From NCBI GenBank assembly GCA_030681895.1, contig JAUXRI010000201.1, positions 1-35,791 on the forward strand: a stretch of 35,791 nucleotides of DNA, in the 5' to 3' direction. Position 1 is the first letter of the stretch; every line of letters starts with the position of its first letter. The notes below the pieces were generated by a model. The model had not been told where the DNA came from and made no database searches. It worked only from the letters and a program-made list of their open reading frames with translations. Below are positions 8,017-15,356 of this stretch, piece by piece. The position numbers were made by a program, and so were the translations under genes. The DNA comes from Myxococcales bacterium (GTDB taxonomy: Bacteria; Myxococcota; Myxococcia; Myxococcales; Myxococcaceae).

Positions 8017-8727
8017 ATGCATCCCGCAGCGATTCGGTACCAGACGACTCAACAGGCTCCACAGCTCACCGACAACGAGATCGTTCAGAAGTACTCGTTC
8101 TTGATCGACCGGTGTGCCCGCCGCATCAGCGCGAAGACCGCGAACGCCGTGCAGCCGGGCGATCTCTGGTCGGTGGGAGCGCTGGGCCTGCTCGACGCGT
8201 GGAAGCGCTACGACGCAGAGCGTGCGGTGAAGTTCGAGAGCTTCGCCGAGCACCGCATTCGTGGAGCGATGATTGATGAGCTCCGCGAGATGGATCACCT
8301 GCCGCGGCGACTGCGCGCAGATACCGACAAGGTGCGCAAGGCGAGGCAGGCGCTGGGCGTGACGTTGGGGCGCGAGCCGACGCAGGAAGAGCTCGCGCTC
8401 AAGCTGGGCGTGTCGATCGAAGAGGTCGACAACCTGGAGACCCTGTCGCAGCCCGCAGTGCCTTTGACGCCCGAGCTGCCGGTGCCGAGCAGCGCGGCGC
8501 GCCAGGACGATTTGCTCGATCACGCGCAGGAGGTCCGTGGGCTGACCGAGGCGATCGGGCGGCTGCCCCCCCGGCTCTCGATGTTGCTGTCGCTGCACTA
8601 TGTCGAGGGGCTCACCTACAAGGAGATCGCGCAGGCGCTCGAGGTGAGCGAGGCGCGCGTGTGTCAGCTACACGGTGACGCGGTGAAGAAGCTGCGTGAG
8701 GCGATGACCGCGCGCTCGGACGACTAA
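8017..8727 (+). CDS. fliA: Flagellar sigma factor FliA (sigma-28 family)
   Basis: This 236-residue protein is a FliA/WhiG-type sigma factor that directs RNA polymerase to late flagellar promoters. Region 2 is clear (PGDLWSVGALGLLDAWKRYD, then FESFAEHRIRGAMIDELREM and DHLPRRLR). Region 3 follows (GREPTQEELALKLGVSIEEV). Region 4 ends the protein (YVEGLTYKEIAQALEVSEARVCQLH). AAAGGAG at about 8003-8009 fixes ATG 8017. It is the last gene of the flagellar run, 17 bases after flhG. No anti-sigma factor FlgM is seen in the window. The stop overlaps the stop of the convergent downstream gene by four bases. Confidence 0.95.
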   Translation: MHPAAIRYQTTQQAPQLTDNEIVQKYSFLIDRCARRISAKTANAVQPGDLWSVGALGLLDAWKRYDAERAVKFESFAEHRIRGAMIDELREMDHLPRRLRADTDKVRKARQALGVTLGREPTQEELALKLGVSIEEVDNLETLSQPAVPLTPELPVPSSAARQDDLLDHAQEVRGLTEAIGRLPPRLSMLLSLHYVEGLTYKEIAQALEVSEARVCQLHGDAVKKLREAMTARSDD

Positions 8728-9263
8728 CGTCGGTAACGACGGAACAGGTCCGACTCCGTCCCAGCACGGAGCGTCGGCTCGCAAACCCCATGCTGAACGA
8801 AGTTGGCGCGCCCTTCACGCAGCGCCATGTGGTTTGGCCCTGAGTGCAGCTCTGGATCATCTCCGGTGTCTTCCCAGAGACAGACCCGGCAGATCTCCAG
8901 CGCGTTCCGGGCCTCGAGGCTGAAGAAGCCACAACACGGGCAGGCGACCGTCGGCTCGATCGGCCCCTCGACCGTGGCGCGGATTCCCAGCGAGGCCAGT
9001 CGTTCCTCGAGCCAGGAATTCAAGACGCCTCGAAACGGCCAACGCAGCGCAAGCGCAAGGAGCGGCTCATACACATGGTCGTCCGGGTCTTGTGGCTCTT
9101 CGAGTTCAACCATGCGCCGCCTCAGCTCGTCGGGAAGCGCGAGGAATTCAGGGTCAGACTCATGCAGGCTCCAGGCGCTCGACAGCGCGTCGTGCCGTTC
9201 GCGCGCCGAGAGCTTCGCGGCTGCGTCAGCGACAAGCACTGAGATCGCTTCGGCACGATTCAC
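8724..9263 (-). CDS. CPCC-type cysteine-rich protein
   Basis: The C-terminal half matches the Cys_rich_CPCC family: CPCC at residues 108-111, a second pair C125/C128 in EICRVCLWED, then TGDDPELHSGPNHMALREGRANF. The cysteine pairs look like a small zinc-binding module. The family is widespread, short and without a settled biochemical function. The first ~105 residues are an added alpha-helical region with no family I recognise. Most family members are little more than the CPCC part, so this one is longer than usual. The start is GTG 9263 with a weak upstream purine stretch. The stop (TAG, 8724-8726) overlaps the fliA stop tail to tail. No cofactor or partner gene is adjacent. Confidence 0.75.
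   Translation of the reverse strand: MNRAEAISVLVADAAAKLSARERHDALSSAWSLHESDPEFLALPDELRRRMVELEEPQDPDDHVYEPLLALALRWPFRGVLNSWLEERLASLGIRATVEGPIEPTVACPCCGFFSLEARNALEICRVCLWEDTGDDPELHSGPNHMALREGRANFVQHGVCEPTLRAGTESDLFRRYRR
8728..8741 (+). terminator. Small GNRA-capped hairpin after fliA
   Basis: CGTCG-GTAA-CGACG forms a perfect five-pair stem with a GUAA (GNRA class) loop directly after the fliA stop. TCGGAC (8716-8721) and GTCCGA (8748-8753) could pair outside it. No U-tract follows, and the site lies within the end of the convergent gene. It is at best a weak terminator or 3'-end stabiliser. Confidence 0.3.
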
Positions 9264-9339
9264 GGTCCGCCAATCTACGCGTGACGCACGCCACTTGCTC
9301 GAGCCGATGCCTCGACGGCCCCTCCTTCGAAGTTGAGCG

Positions 9340-10371
9340 TCACCGTCGAAGCGCGTCTCGACACGTCCCGCTCAAGGCACCGCTCGTCGACGCCGCCCTG
9401 ATCGGCGCTGCGCATTGATCGAACGCAGCCAATGCCGTCGCTTCCTGACCTGCCGTGCACACCGGAAGCCGCTCGTAACAATCGAGGTACGTGTTCATCA
9501 CTGGCAACTCGGCCGCGGTGCACAGCGGGAGCCTCGCGACACAATTCGGCTCGGCCACCTCGGCGACCACCGCCACGCCAGCATCGCGATCTTCACACCG
9601 CGTCCCCGCCGCGAAGAAGCGCGACTGCGCCGTCAGCAGCCGACTGCAGTAGCCAACGCCGGCATCACCATCCATGAGCCGCGTCTCGATCTGCAGCTCG
9701 AAGGGCCCGGACCCGCCATCCGCGCCGTCGACCGTGATGACGTACCTCGTGGCGGTTTGAACGATGGTCTCGACGCTCGCCGTCGTGGCTCCGGGAGTCG
9801 CGACGCGGCAGCGATCGTCAGGCTCCGTGCACGAGCGGCTGCGCAAACGCACCACTCCGGGCCACGCGCCTCCCGTGATCACCTTCACGCTGAGCACTCG
9901 ACTCGCCGGAACCTCGACCGAATAGAACCGGTCGGGACCGCCATTGCCTCCACAGCTCGAGAGCGCCGCGCCTTCATCGTCCATCGCGCCCACGGTCGTA
10001 CTCATCACCGACGCGCGCTGCTTGGCAGCGTCACCGGGAACGGCGCTGAGGCTCAGTGGCGCAGCCATCGCGCACGTCTCTCCGCCGACGGAGCTCACCG
10101 TCCCACCAGCCGCGTTGCCGCCTCCCGAGCCGCCACCACCGCCGCTTCCCGACAGCACGCCGCATGCACCGGCATTGCACGAGAGCCCTGCTTCGCAGGC
10201 GACGCAGCGATTGCCTTGAATGCCGCAGGTCGCAGGCTCGAGGCCCGGCTGACACTGGCCTGCGCCGTCACAACATCCGGAGCAATTCGACGGTCGACAC
10301 GCTCCCGCCTGCACCCCGACCTCACACCCGCCCAGGAGACCGCCGACGACGAAGATCAGACGCCAATTCAT
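9340..10371 (-). CDS. Cysteine-rich myxobacterial-type lipoprotein
   Basis: This is a predicted outer-surface or periplasmic lipoprotein of 343 residues. The lipobox LGGC ends at C16 after a short hydrophobic leader. Residues 24-70 form a cysteine-rich module (NCSGCCDGAGQC, CGIQGNRCVAC, CNAGAC) common in secreted Myxococcota proteins. A Gly/Ser-rich linker (about 72-90) follows. Next comes a beta-rich region of the pre-peptidase-C/adhesin kind (DRFYSVEVPASRVLSVKV). A C-terminal cysteine-rich tail closes the protein. I chose ATG 10371 because GAGAGGGGA lies just upstream and the lipobox follows at the right distance. The frame stays open far upstream only as antisense of kbl. No enzymatic motif is visible. 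Confidence 0.78.
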   Translation of the reverse strand: MNWRLIFVVGGLLGGCEVGVQAGACRPSNCSGCCDGAGQCQPGLEPATCGIQGNRCVACEAGLSCNAGACGVLSGSGGGGGSGGGNAAGGTVSSVGGETCAMAAPLSLSAVPGDAAKQRASVMSTTVGAMDDEGAALSSCGGNGGPDRFYSVEVPASRVLSVKVITGGAWPGVVRLRSRSCTEPDDRCRVATPGATTASVETIVQTATRYVITVDGADGGSGPFELQIETRLMDGDAGVGYCSRLLTAQSRFFAAGTRCEDRDAGVAVVAEVAEPNCVARLPLCTAAELPVMNTYLDCYERLPVCTAGQEATALAAFDQCAAPIRAASTSGALSGTCRDALRR

Positions 10372-10391
10372 GGAATTCCCCTCTCTGGGAC

Positions 10392-10413
10392 CTTTGGAAC
10401 GAGGTGACCAAAG
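10392..10413. promoter_or_regulatory. Inverted repeat in lipoprotein/kbl divergent spacer
   Basis: The 189-base spacer between the lipoprotein start (10371) and the kbl start (10561) must hold both divergent promoters. The only clear symmetry I find in it is CTTTGG (10392-10397) and CCAAAG (10408-10413) separated by ten bases. That is about one helical turn per half-site and so compatible with a dimeric regulator. It could also be chance. No convincing -35/-10 pair stands out. Confidence 0.25.
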
Positions 10414-10560
10414 TTCTCTCGGAAACGTGTGGGCATCGACATGAGGCCCGCTTCTCACCCGGACAACGCCACGAGGACAACCGCCGACGTATCGCTGACG
10501 CACGCCGTCACCTCGCGAGCGTTCTCGAATCTCCCGAAAGGGTGCTACGCCGCGCGGCTC

Positions 10561-11754
10561 ATGAACACGGCCTTTCTCTCGCACCTTCAGGCACAGCTCG
10601 ACGACATCAAGGCGCAGGGCCTGTCGAAGTCGGAGCGGATCATCACCACGCCTCAGCGCGCGACGATTCGGGTCCAGGGCGGCGCCGAGGTGCTCAACTT
10701 CTGCGCGAACAACTACCTGGGCCTGGCCGATGCTCCGGAGCTGATCGCGGCGGCCAAAGAGGGCCTCGACACGCACGGCTTCGGCATGGCGTCGGTGCGG
10801 TTCATCTGCGGCACGCAAGACATCCACAAGACGCTCGAGGCGCGGCTCTCTGCGTTCCTCGGCACCGAAGACACGATCCTCTTCTCGTCCTGCTGGGACG
10901 CGAACGGCGGCATCTTCGAGATCATCCTCGGTGAAGAAGACGCGGTGATCTCCGACGCGCTCAACCACGCCTCGATCATCGACGGCGTGCGCCTCTCGAA
11001 GGCCAAGCGCTTCCGCTACGCCAACAACGATCTCGTCGAGCTCGAGGCCCGTCTCAAAGAAGCGAAGGCCGCCAACGCCCGCTTCATGCTCGTCGTCACC
11101 GACGGCGTCTTCTCGATGGACGGCGTGATCGCCAACCTGAAGGGCATCTGCGACGTCGCTGAACGCTACGGCGCGCTGGTGATGGTCGACGACTCCCACG
11201 CGGTCGGCTTCACCGGCGACAAGGGCAAGGGCTCGCACGAACTTCGCGGCGTGATGGGCCGCGTCGACGTGCTCACGGGAACGCTCGGCAAAGCGCTCGG
11301 CGGCGCCTCGGGCGGCTACGTCTCGGGTCGCAAAGAGATCGTCCAGCTGCTCCGTCAGCGCGCGCGGCCGTACCTGTTCTCGAACTCGCTGATGCCCGCC
11401 ATCGCGCACGCCACCCTCGCCTGCCTCGATCTGCTCGAGAAGAGCGACGGCCCACGCAAGCAGCTTCGTGAGAACGCTGCGCACTTCCGCGCCGAGATGA
11501 CGAAGGCCGGCTTCACGCTCTCCGGCGAAGGGCACCCCATCATCCCCGTGATGATCGGCGACGCCGCGCTGGCCTCGCGCTTCGCAGACGAGATGCTCAA
11601 GGAAGGCATCTACGTCGTCGGCTTCAGCTTCCCCGTCGTCCCCAAGGGGCAGGCTCGCATTCGTACACAGATGTCGGCGGCCCACACCCGCGCGCAAGTC
11701 GACCGCGCGATCGCCGCGTTCACGAAGGTCGGCAAGCACCTGGGAGTCATCTGA
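10561..11754 (+). CDS. kbl: Glycine C-acetyltransferase (2-amino-3-ketobutyrate CoA ligase)
   Basis: This PLP enzyme cleaves 2-amino-3-ketobutyrate with CoA to glycine and acetyl-CoA, the second step of threonine breakdown. The PLP lysine is K244 in TLGKALGGASGG, the same number as in the E. coli enzyme. Other family blocks are FCANNYLGLAD, DALNHASIIDGVRLSKA and MVDDSHAVGFTG. With ATG 10561 the protein is 397 residues, against 398 in E. coli. The frame is open to 10429, but that extension is not family-like. The Shine-Dalgarno at 10561 is weak (AAAGGG is about 19 bases away). It overlaps tdh by one base (TGATG), making an operon with the next step's partner. Confidence 0.95.
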   Translation: MNTAFLSHLQAQLDDIKAQGLSKSERIITTPQRATIRVQGGAEVLNFCANNYLGLADAPELIAAAKEGLDTHGFGMASVRFICGTQDIHKTLEARLSAFLGTEDTILFSSCWDANGGIFEIILGEEDAVISDALNHASIIDGVRLSKAKRFRYANNDLVELEARLKEAKAANARFMLVVTDGVFSMDGVIANLKGICDVAERYGALVMVDDSHAVGFTGDKGKGSHELRGVMGRVDVLTGTLGKALGGASGGYVSGRKEIVQLLRQRARPYLFSNSLMPAIAHATLACLDLLEKSDGPRKQLRENAAHFRAEMTKAGFTLSGEGHPIIPVMIGDAALASRFADEMLKEGIYVVGFSFPVVPKGQARIRTQMSAAHTRAQVDRAIAAFTKVGKHLGVI

Positions 11755-12782
11755 TGAAGGCGTTGGTCAAGTCGAAGAAGGAAATGGGACTGTGGCTCGA
11801 GGAGCTCCCGGTTCCGAAGTGCGGCCCCAACGACGTGCTCATCAAGGTGCGCCAGACCGGCATCTGCGGCACCGACATTCACATCTACAACTGGGACGAG
11901 TGGAGCCAACGCACGATCCCCGTGCCGATGGGCATCGGCCACGAGTTCATGGGTGAGGTCGCCGAGATCGGCAGCGAAGTGACGGGCTTCACCAAGGGCG
12001 AGCGCGTCTCGGCCGAGGGCCACATCACCTGCGGAGGCTGCCGCAACTGCCGCGCCGGCAAACGTCACCTCTGCCGCAACACCATCGGGCTCGGCGTGCA
12101 CCGCCAGGGCAGCTTCGCCGAGTACGTCACCATTCCCGCCTTCAACGTCTTCAAGCTGCCGGCCGAGATCCCCGATCACATCGGCGCGTTCTTCGACCCG
12201 CTCGGCAACGCGGTGCACACGGCGCTGTCGTTCGACGTCGTCGGTGAAGACGTGTTGATCACCGGCGCCGGCCCCATCGGCGTCATGGCCGTCCCCATCT
12301 GCAAACACATCGGCGCGCGGCACGTGGTGATCACCGACGTGAACGAGTACCGGCTCGACCTCGCCCGCAAGATGGGCGCGACCCGGGCCGTGAACGTCGC
12401 GAAGGAGTCGCTCGACGACGTCATGAAGTCGCTCGGCATGACCGAAGGCTTCGACGTCGGCCTCGAGATGAGCGGCAACGGCGCGGCCTTCAAGCAGATG
12501 TTCAAAGCGATGAACCACGGTGGGCGCGTCGCCATCCTCGGCATCCCTCCGACCGAGATCTCGATCGACTGGAGCCAGGTGATCTTCAAGGGCCTGGTGC
12601 TCAAAGGCGTCTACGGCCGCGAGATGTTCGAGACCTGGTACAAGATGACCGCGATGATCCAGAGCGGCCTCGACATCGCGCCGGTCGTCACGCATCGCTT
12701 CCCGATCTCCGAGTTCAAGCAGGCCTTCGAAGTCATGCGCACCGGCCAGAGCGGCAAGGTGGTGCTGGACTGGACGAAGTGA
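11754..12782 (+). CDS. tdh: L-threonine 3-dehydrogenase
   Basis: This is a zinc medium-chain dehydrogenase that oxidises threonine to 2-amino-3-ketobutyrate with NAD, feeding Kbl. The catalytic zinc ligand C38 is in GICGTDIHIYNWDEW, and H62/E63 are in GIGHEF. The structural zinc cysteines are in CGGCRNCRAGKRHLC. The Rossmann fold begins at VLITGAGPIGVMAVPI. At 342 residues it matches E. coli Tdh (341). It is translationally coupled to kbl and followed after four bases by a nucleoside kinase. Confidence 0.96.
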   Translation: MKALVKSKKEMGLWLEELPVPKCGPNDVLIKVRQTGICGTDIHIYNWDEWSQRTIPVPMGIGHEFMGEVAEIGSEVTGFTKGERVSAEGHITCGGCRNCRAGKRHLCRNTIGLGVHRQGSFAEYVTIPAFNVFKLPAEIPDHIGAFFDPLGNAVHTALSFDVVGEDVLITGAGPIGVMAVPICKHIGARHVVITDVNEYRLDLARKMGATRAVNVAKESLDDVMKSLGMTEGFDVGLEMSGNGAAFKQMFKAMNHGGRVAILGIPPTEISIDWSQVIFKGLVLKGVYGREMFETWYKMTAMIQSGLDIAPVVTHRFPISEFKQAFEVMRTGQSGKVVLDWTK

Positions 12783-12786
12783 GCCG

Positions 12787-13533
12787 ATGAGCGCGACGCG
12801 GAAGAAGAAGTTCGAGCCGGTGCCTGAGTCATCGAGCCGTGAGTCCAGCGCGATCGCTGCGGCCACGGTCGCGGCCAGCCGCCCGAAACGGGTCGCCAGG
12901 CCGCCGAAACGGAAGATCTTCCTCGCGCTCGCCGGGAACATCGGGGCCGGCAAGACGACCGCCGCCAAGATGGTGAGCCAGAGCTTCGGCTTCGAGCTCT
13001 TCGACGAGCCGGTGATCGATAACCGGTTCCTCAAGGACTACTACAAGGACATGAAGCGCTGGAGCTTCACGCTCCAGCTCGAGTTCCTGATCCGCCGCGT
13101 CGAGCACCACGAGCTCATTCACAAGGTCGCGAAGAGCTGCATTCAAGATCGCACGCTCTACGAAGACCCCGAGATCTTCGCGAAGTACCTGCACGGCCTC
13201 GGCTTCATGACCGACGGAGAGCTCGAGCTGTACTTCGAGTACTTCCAGCGCACGACGAAGACGCTCACGCACCCCGACAAGGTGATCTGCTTCGACGTGC
13301 CCAACGTGCAAGTGCTCCTCGATCGCATCAAGAAGCGCGGCCGCGAAGAGGAGAAGGGCATTCAGTCCCAGTTCTTGCGCGGCCTCTCGGGCTACTACGC
13401 GACGTTCCCGATGGTGCTCCAGGGCAAGTACGGCATCGACGTGTTGACGTTCGACGTGTCGACGCTCGACATCCGCGCTGGCAAGGGCCGCGATCACTTC
13501 CTCGACGCGGTCTCGACCTTCCTCAACAAATAG
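12787..13533 (+). CDS. Deoxynucleoside kinase (dAK/dGK-like)
   Basis: This is a deoxynucleoside-salvage kinase of the dNK family. Residues 1-43 are a basic, Ser/Ala-rich extension without domain features. The P-loop GNIGAGKTT is at 50-58. FDEPVIDN holds the catalytic glutamate (E74), followed by KDMKRWSFTLQLEFL with the substrate-binding glutamine. DRTLYEDPEIFA (D121-R122) is the ERS/DR motif, and RIKKRGREEEKG is the arginine-rich lid. Substrate preference cannot be read from the sequence. The kinase core is of normal length. It starts four bases after tdh and so is probably in the same operon, although no metabolic link to threonine is obvious. Confidence 0.87.
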   Translation: MSATRKKKFEPVPESSSRESSAIAAATVAASRPKRVARPPKRKIFLALAGNIGAGKTTAAKMVSQSFGFELFDEPVIDNRFLKDYYKDMKRWSFTLQLEFLIRRVEHHELIHKVAKSCIQDRTLYEDPEIFAKYLHGLGFMTDGELELYFEYFQRTTKTLTHPDKVICFDVPNVQVLLDRIKKRGREEEKGIQSQFLRGLSGYYATFPMVLQGKYGIDVLTFDVSTLDIRAGKGRDHFLDAVSTFLNK

Positions 13534-13551
13534 GCTCGGACGTTGGGGACT

Positions 13552-14562
13552 TCAGCTCCGGTCGAGGCGTGGCAGCAGGTACCCGAGTGAACGCTCGAAG
13601 CGATAGTTCACGCCCATGTGGCCGTCTTCGAACTCCTCGTGGACGTGCTCGACCCCGCCTGCGCGGAACTCGTCGGCCAGCATCCTCGCGCCCCAGCGCA
13701 GGTTGAACTCATCGCGCGTGCCGCAATCGATGAAGATCGTCTTGAGCTTCTTGTAGACGTCGAGGTGTTTGGGCGTGAACCGCACGGGGTCGTGCACCAG
13801 CCACCGGTTCCACACATCGACGCGGAGCCGGCCGGTCTGCAATTCGATGGGCAGCTCGAGGCCCAGCGGCTCACCCTTCTTCGGGGAGTACGCCGCCGCC
13901 ATGCAAAGCATGTTGATGACCGTGTGGTCTTCGCTCTTCATCTTGGTGACGAGAGACCGATTGATGAACTCGCGGTACCAGTTCTCGACGCCGCCAGCCT
14001 TGAGGATCGGGCCCGCCGCCTGAGGGAGCTCGTTGAGGTAGCAGTACTCGAAGCACGCATCGCCCGAGTGCACGCCGATATGGCTGAAGAGCTCGGGGTG
14101 AAAGCGGCTGATCACCAGCGCGCCGAAGCCGCCTGAGGACTTGCCGACGATCGCGCGCGCTCCGCCCTTGGTGATGGTGCGGAAGGTGCGGTCGACGAAG
14201 GCGACGAGATCGCGCGCCACGTAGTCGCGATAACGCCCGATGCCTTCGCTGTTGATCCACTGGCTGCCGCCCAGCGACGTCCACCCATCGACGAAAACGC
14301 CAATGCACGGCGGCAGCCCCTGCGTGGCGATCAGGAAATCGAGCCGCTCGGGTACCGTGCGCGTGAAGGGCGAGGTGTTGAGCCACTGCAGCCCGGTGCC
14401 GCTGAAGCCGTGCAGAAAATAGACGACCGGGTACCGCGCCTCGGGGTTCTCGGCGTAGCCGGGCGGCAGGTAGACCGGAATGGTGCGGGTCGAGGGATCG
14501 TTGAGCGGGTTGCCCTCGAGGGAACCGGCGAAGACCTGGAAGAGCTGAATCGTCCCCTTCAT
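13552..14562 (-). CDS. Esterase-D-type alpha/beta hydrolase
   Basis: This 336-residue alpha/beta hydrolase belongs to the putative-esterase group (esterase D, Fes, antigen 85 relatives). YPVVYFLHGFSGTG forms the oxyanion strand-turn. The nucleophile elbow is G140-K-S142-S-G144. D284 (GTRDEFN) and H315 (EDGHMG) complete a plausible triad. No signal peptide is visible, so it is probably cytosolic. I chose ATG 14562, which overlaps the stop of the upstream glycosylase (TGATG) and begins the family-like N-terminus. The frame is open another 22 codons upstream but only within that gene. It is the last gene of a long minus-strand block. The substrate is unknown. Confidence 0.82.
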   Translation of the reverse strand: MKGTIQLFQVFAGSLEGNPLNDPSTRTIPVYLPPGYAENPEARYPVVYFLHGFSGTGLQWLNTSPFTRTVPERLDFLIATQGLPPCIGVFVDGWTSLGGSQWINSEGIGRYRDYVARDLVAFVDRTFRTITKGGARAIVGKSSGGFGALVISRFHPELFSHIGVHSGDACFEYCYLNELPQAAGPILKAGGVENWYREFINRSLVTKMKSEDHTVINMLCMAAAYSPKKGEPLGLELPIELQTGRLRVDVWNRWLVHDPVRFTPKHLDVYKKLKTIFIDCGTRDEFNLRWGARMLADEFRAGGVEHVHEEFEDGHMGVNYRFERSLGYLLPRLDRS

Positions 14563-15356
14563 CACTGCCCCTTCTTGCTGTCGGACTGCTTGCCCAACCG
14601 TTTCATGACTTCCTGCAGATCCATCCACGCGACGCGCTTCTCCTCGGGCTTCCGAAGCAGATAGGCCGGGTGGAACGTCGGCATCAGCGGAACGCCCTGG
14701 TACTCACGCCACTGGCCGCGCAAGCGGGTGATGGCCGTCGTGTCACGCAGCAACGTCTGCGCGGCGAACTTGCCCAGCGCGACGATCACCTTCGGCTGCA
14801 GCGACGCCAGCTGCGCCTTCAAGAACGGCTCACACGCCTCGATCTCATCGGGCTCGGGGTTGCGGTTGTTCGGCGGCCGGCACTTCACGACGTTGCAGAT
14901 GTAGACGTCGTCGCGCGTGAACTTCATCGCCTCGATCATCTTGGTCAGCAGCTGACCGGCCTGCCCGACGAAGGGAACGCCTTTCAGATCTTCCTCTTCT
15001 CCCGGGCCTTCACCGACGAAGACCAGCTCGGCGCGCGGGTTGCCGCTCCCGAAGACGATCGTCTTTCGACCCGAGCAGAGCTTGCAGCGCTGACAGTCAC
15101 CGAGCTCACGGCGAATCTCGTCGAGCGGGCGTTTGGCGATGGGCTCGGCTGGTGGCGACGGCGTTCGGATGACGGGCGCTGGAGCCTTCGCGGCGACAGG
15201 CGCAGGCGCTGCCTTCACCGCTGCAACGGGCGCCGGCTTCGACACGGCAGCGGATCGATCGCCGAGGATCACCCTCGAGCCATCGGCCTCCTGCCACGCC
15301 AGGTGCCGCCGCAGCTCCAACGCCAGATCTTTCAGCTCGTCAGACATCGCGCTCAC
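14562..15356 (-). CDS. Family 4 uracil-DNA glycosylase
   Basis: This iron-sulfur uracil-DNA glycosylase excises uracil arising from cytosine deamination. The four cluster ligands are visible: C88 and C91 (DCQRCKLC), C159 (VVKCRPPNNRNP) and C175 (EACEPF), with the 16-residue spacing between the last two typical of family 4. GEGPGEEED (115-123) is the uracil-binding and water-activating motif, and HPAYLLR the later DNA-binding motif. Residues 1-75 are an Ala/Pro-rich extension, a likely flexible linker absent from minimal enzymes. The start may be GTG 15356 (GTGA overlap with coaBC) or ATG 15347. Confidence 0.92.
   Translation of the reverse strand: MSAMSDELKDLALELRRHLAWQEADGSRVILGDRSAAVSKPAPVAAVKAAPAPVAAKAPAPVIRTPSPPAEPIAKRPLDEIRRELGDCQRCKLCSGRKTIVFGSGNPRAELVFVGEGPGEEEDLKGVPFVGQAGQLLTKMIEAMKFTRDDVYICNVVKCRPPNNRNPEPDEIEACEPFLKAQLASLQPKVIVALGKFAAQTLLRDTTAITRLRGQWREYQGVPLMPTFHPAYLLRKPEEKRVAWMDLQEVMKRLGKQSDSKKGQ

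Noticed and set aside
10372..11739. Long upstream extension of the minus-strand lipoprotein frame across kbl
   Set aside because: It is antisense to the clearly conserved kbl gene. The lipobox and a good ribosome-binding site place the real start at 10371.
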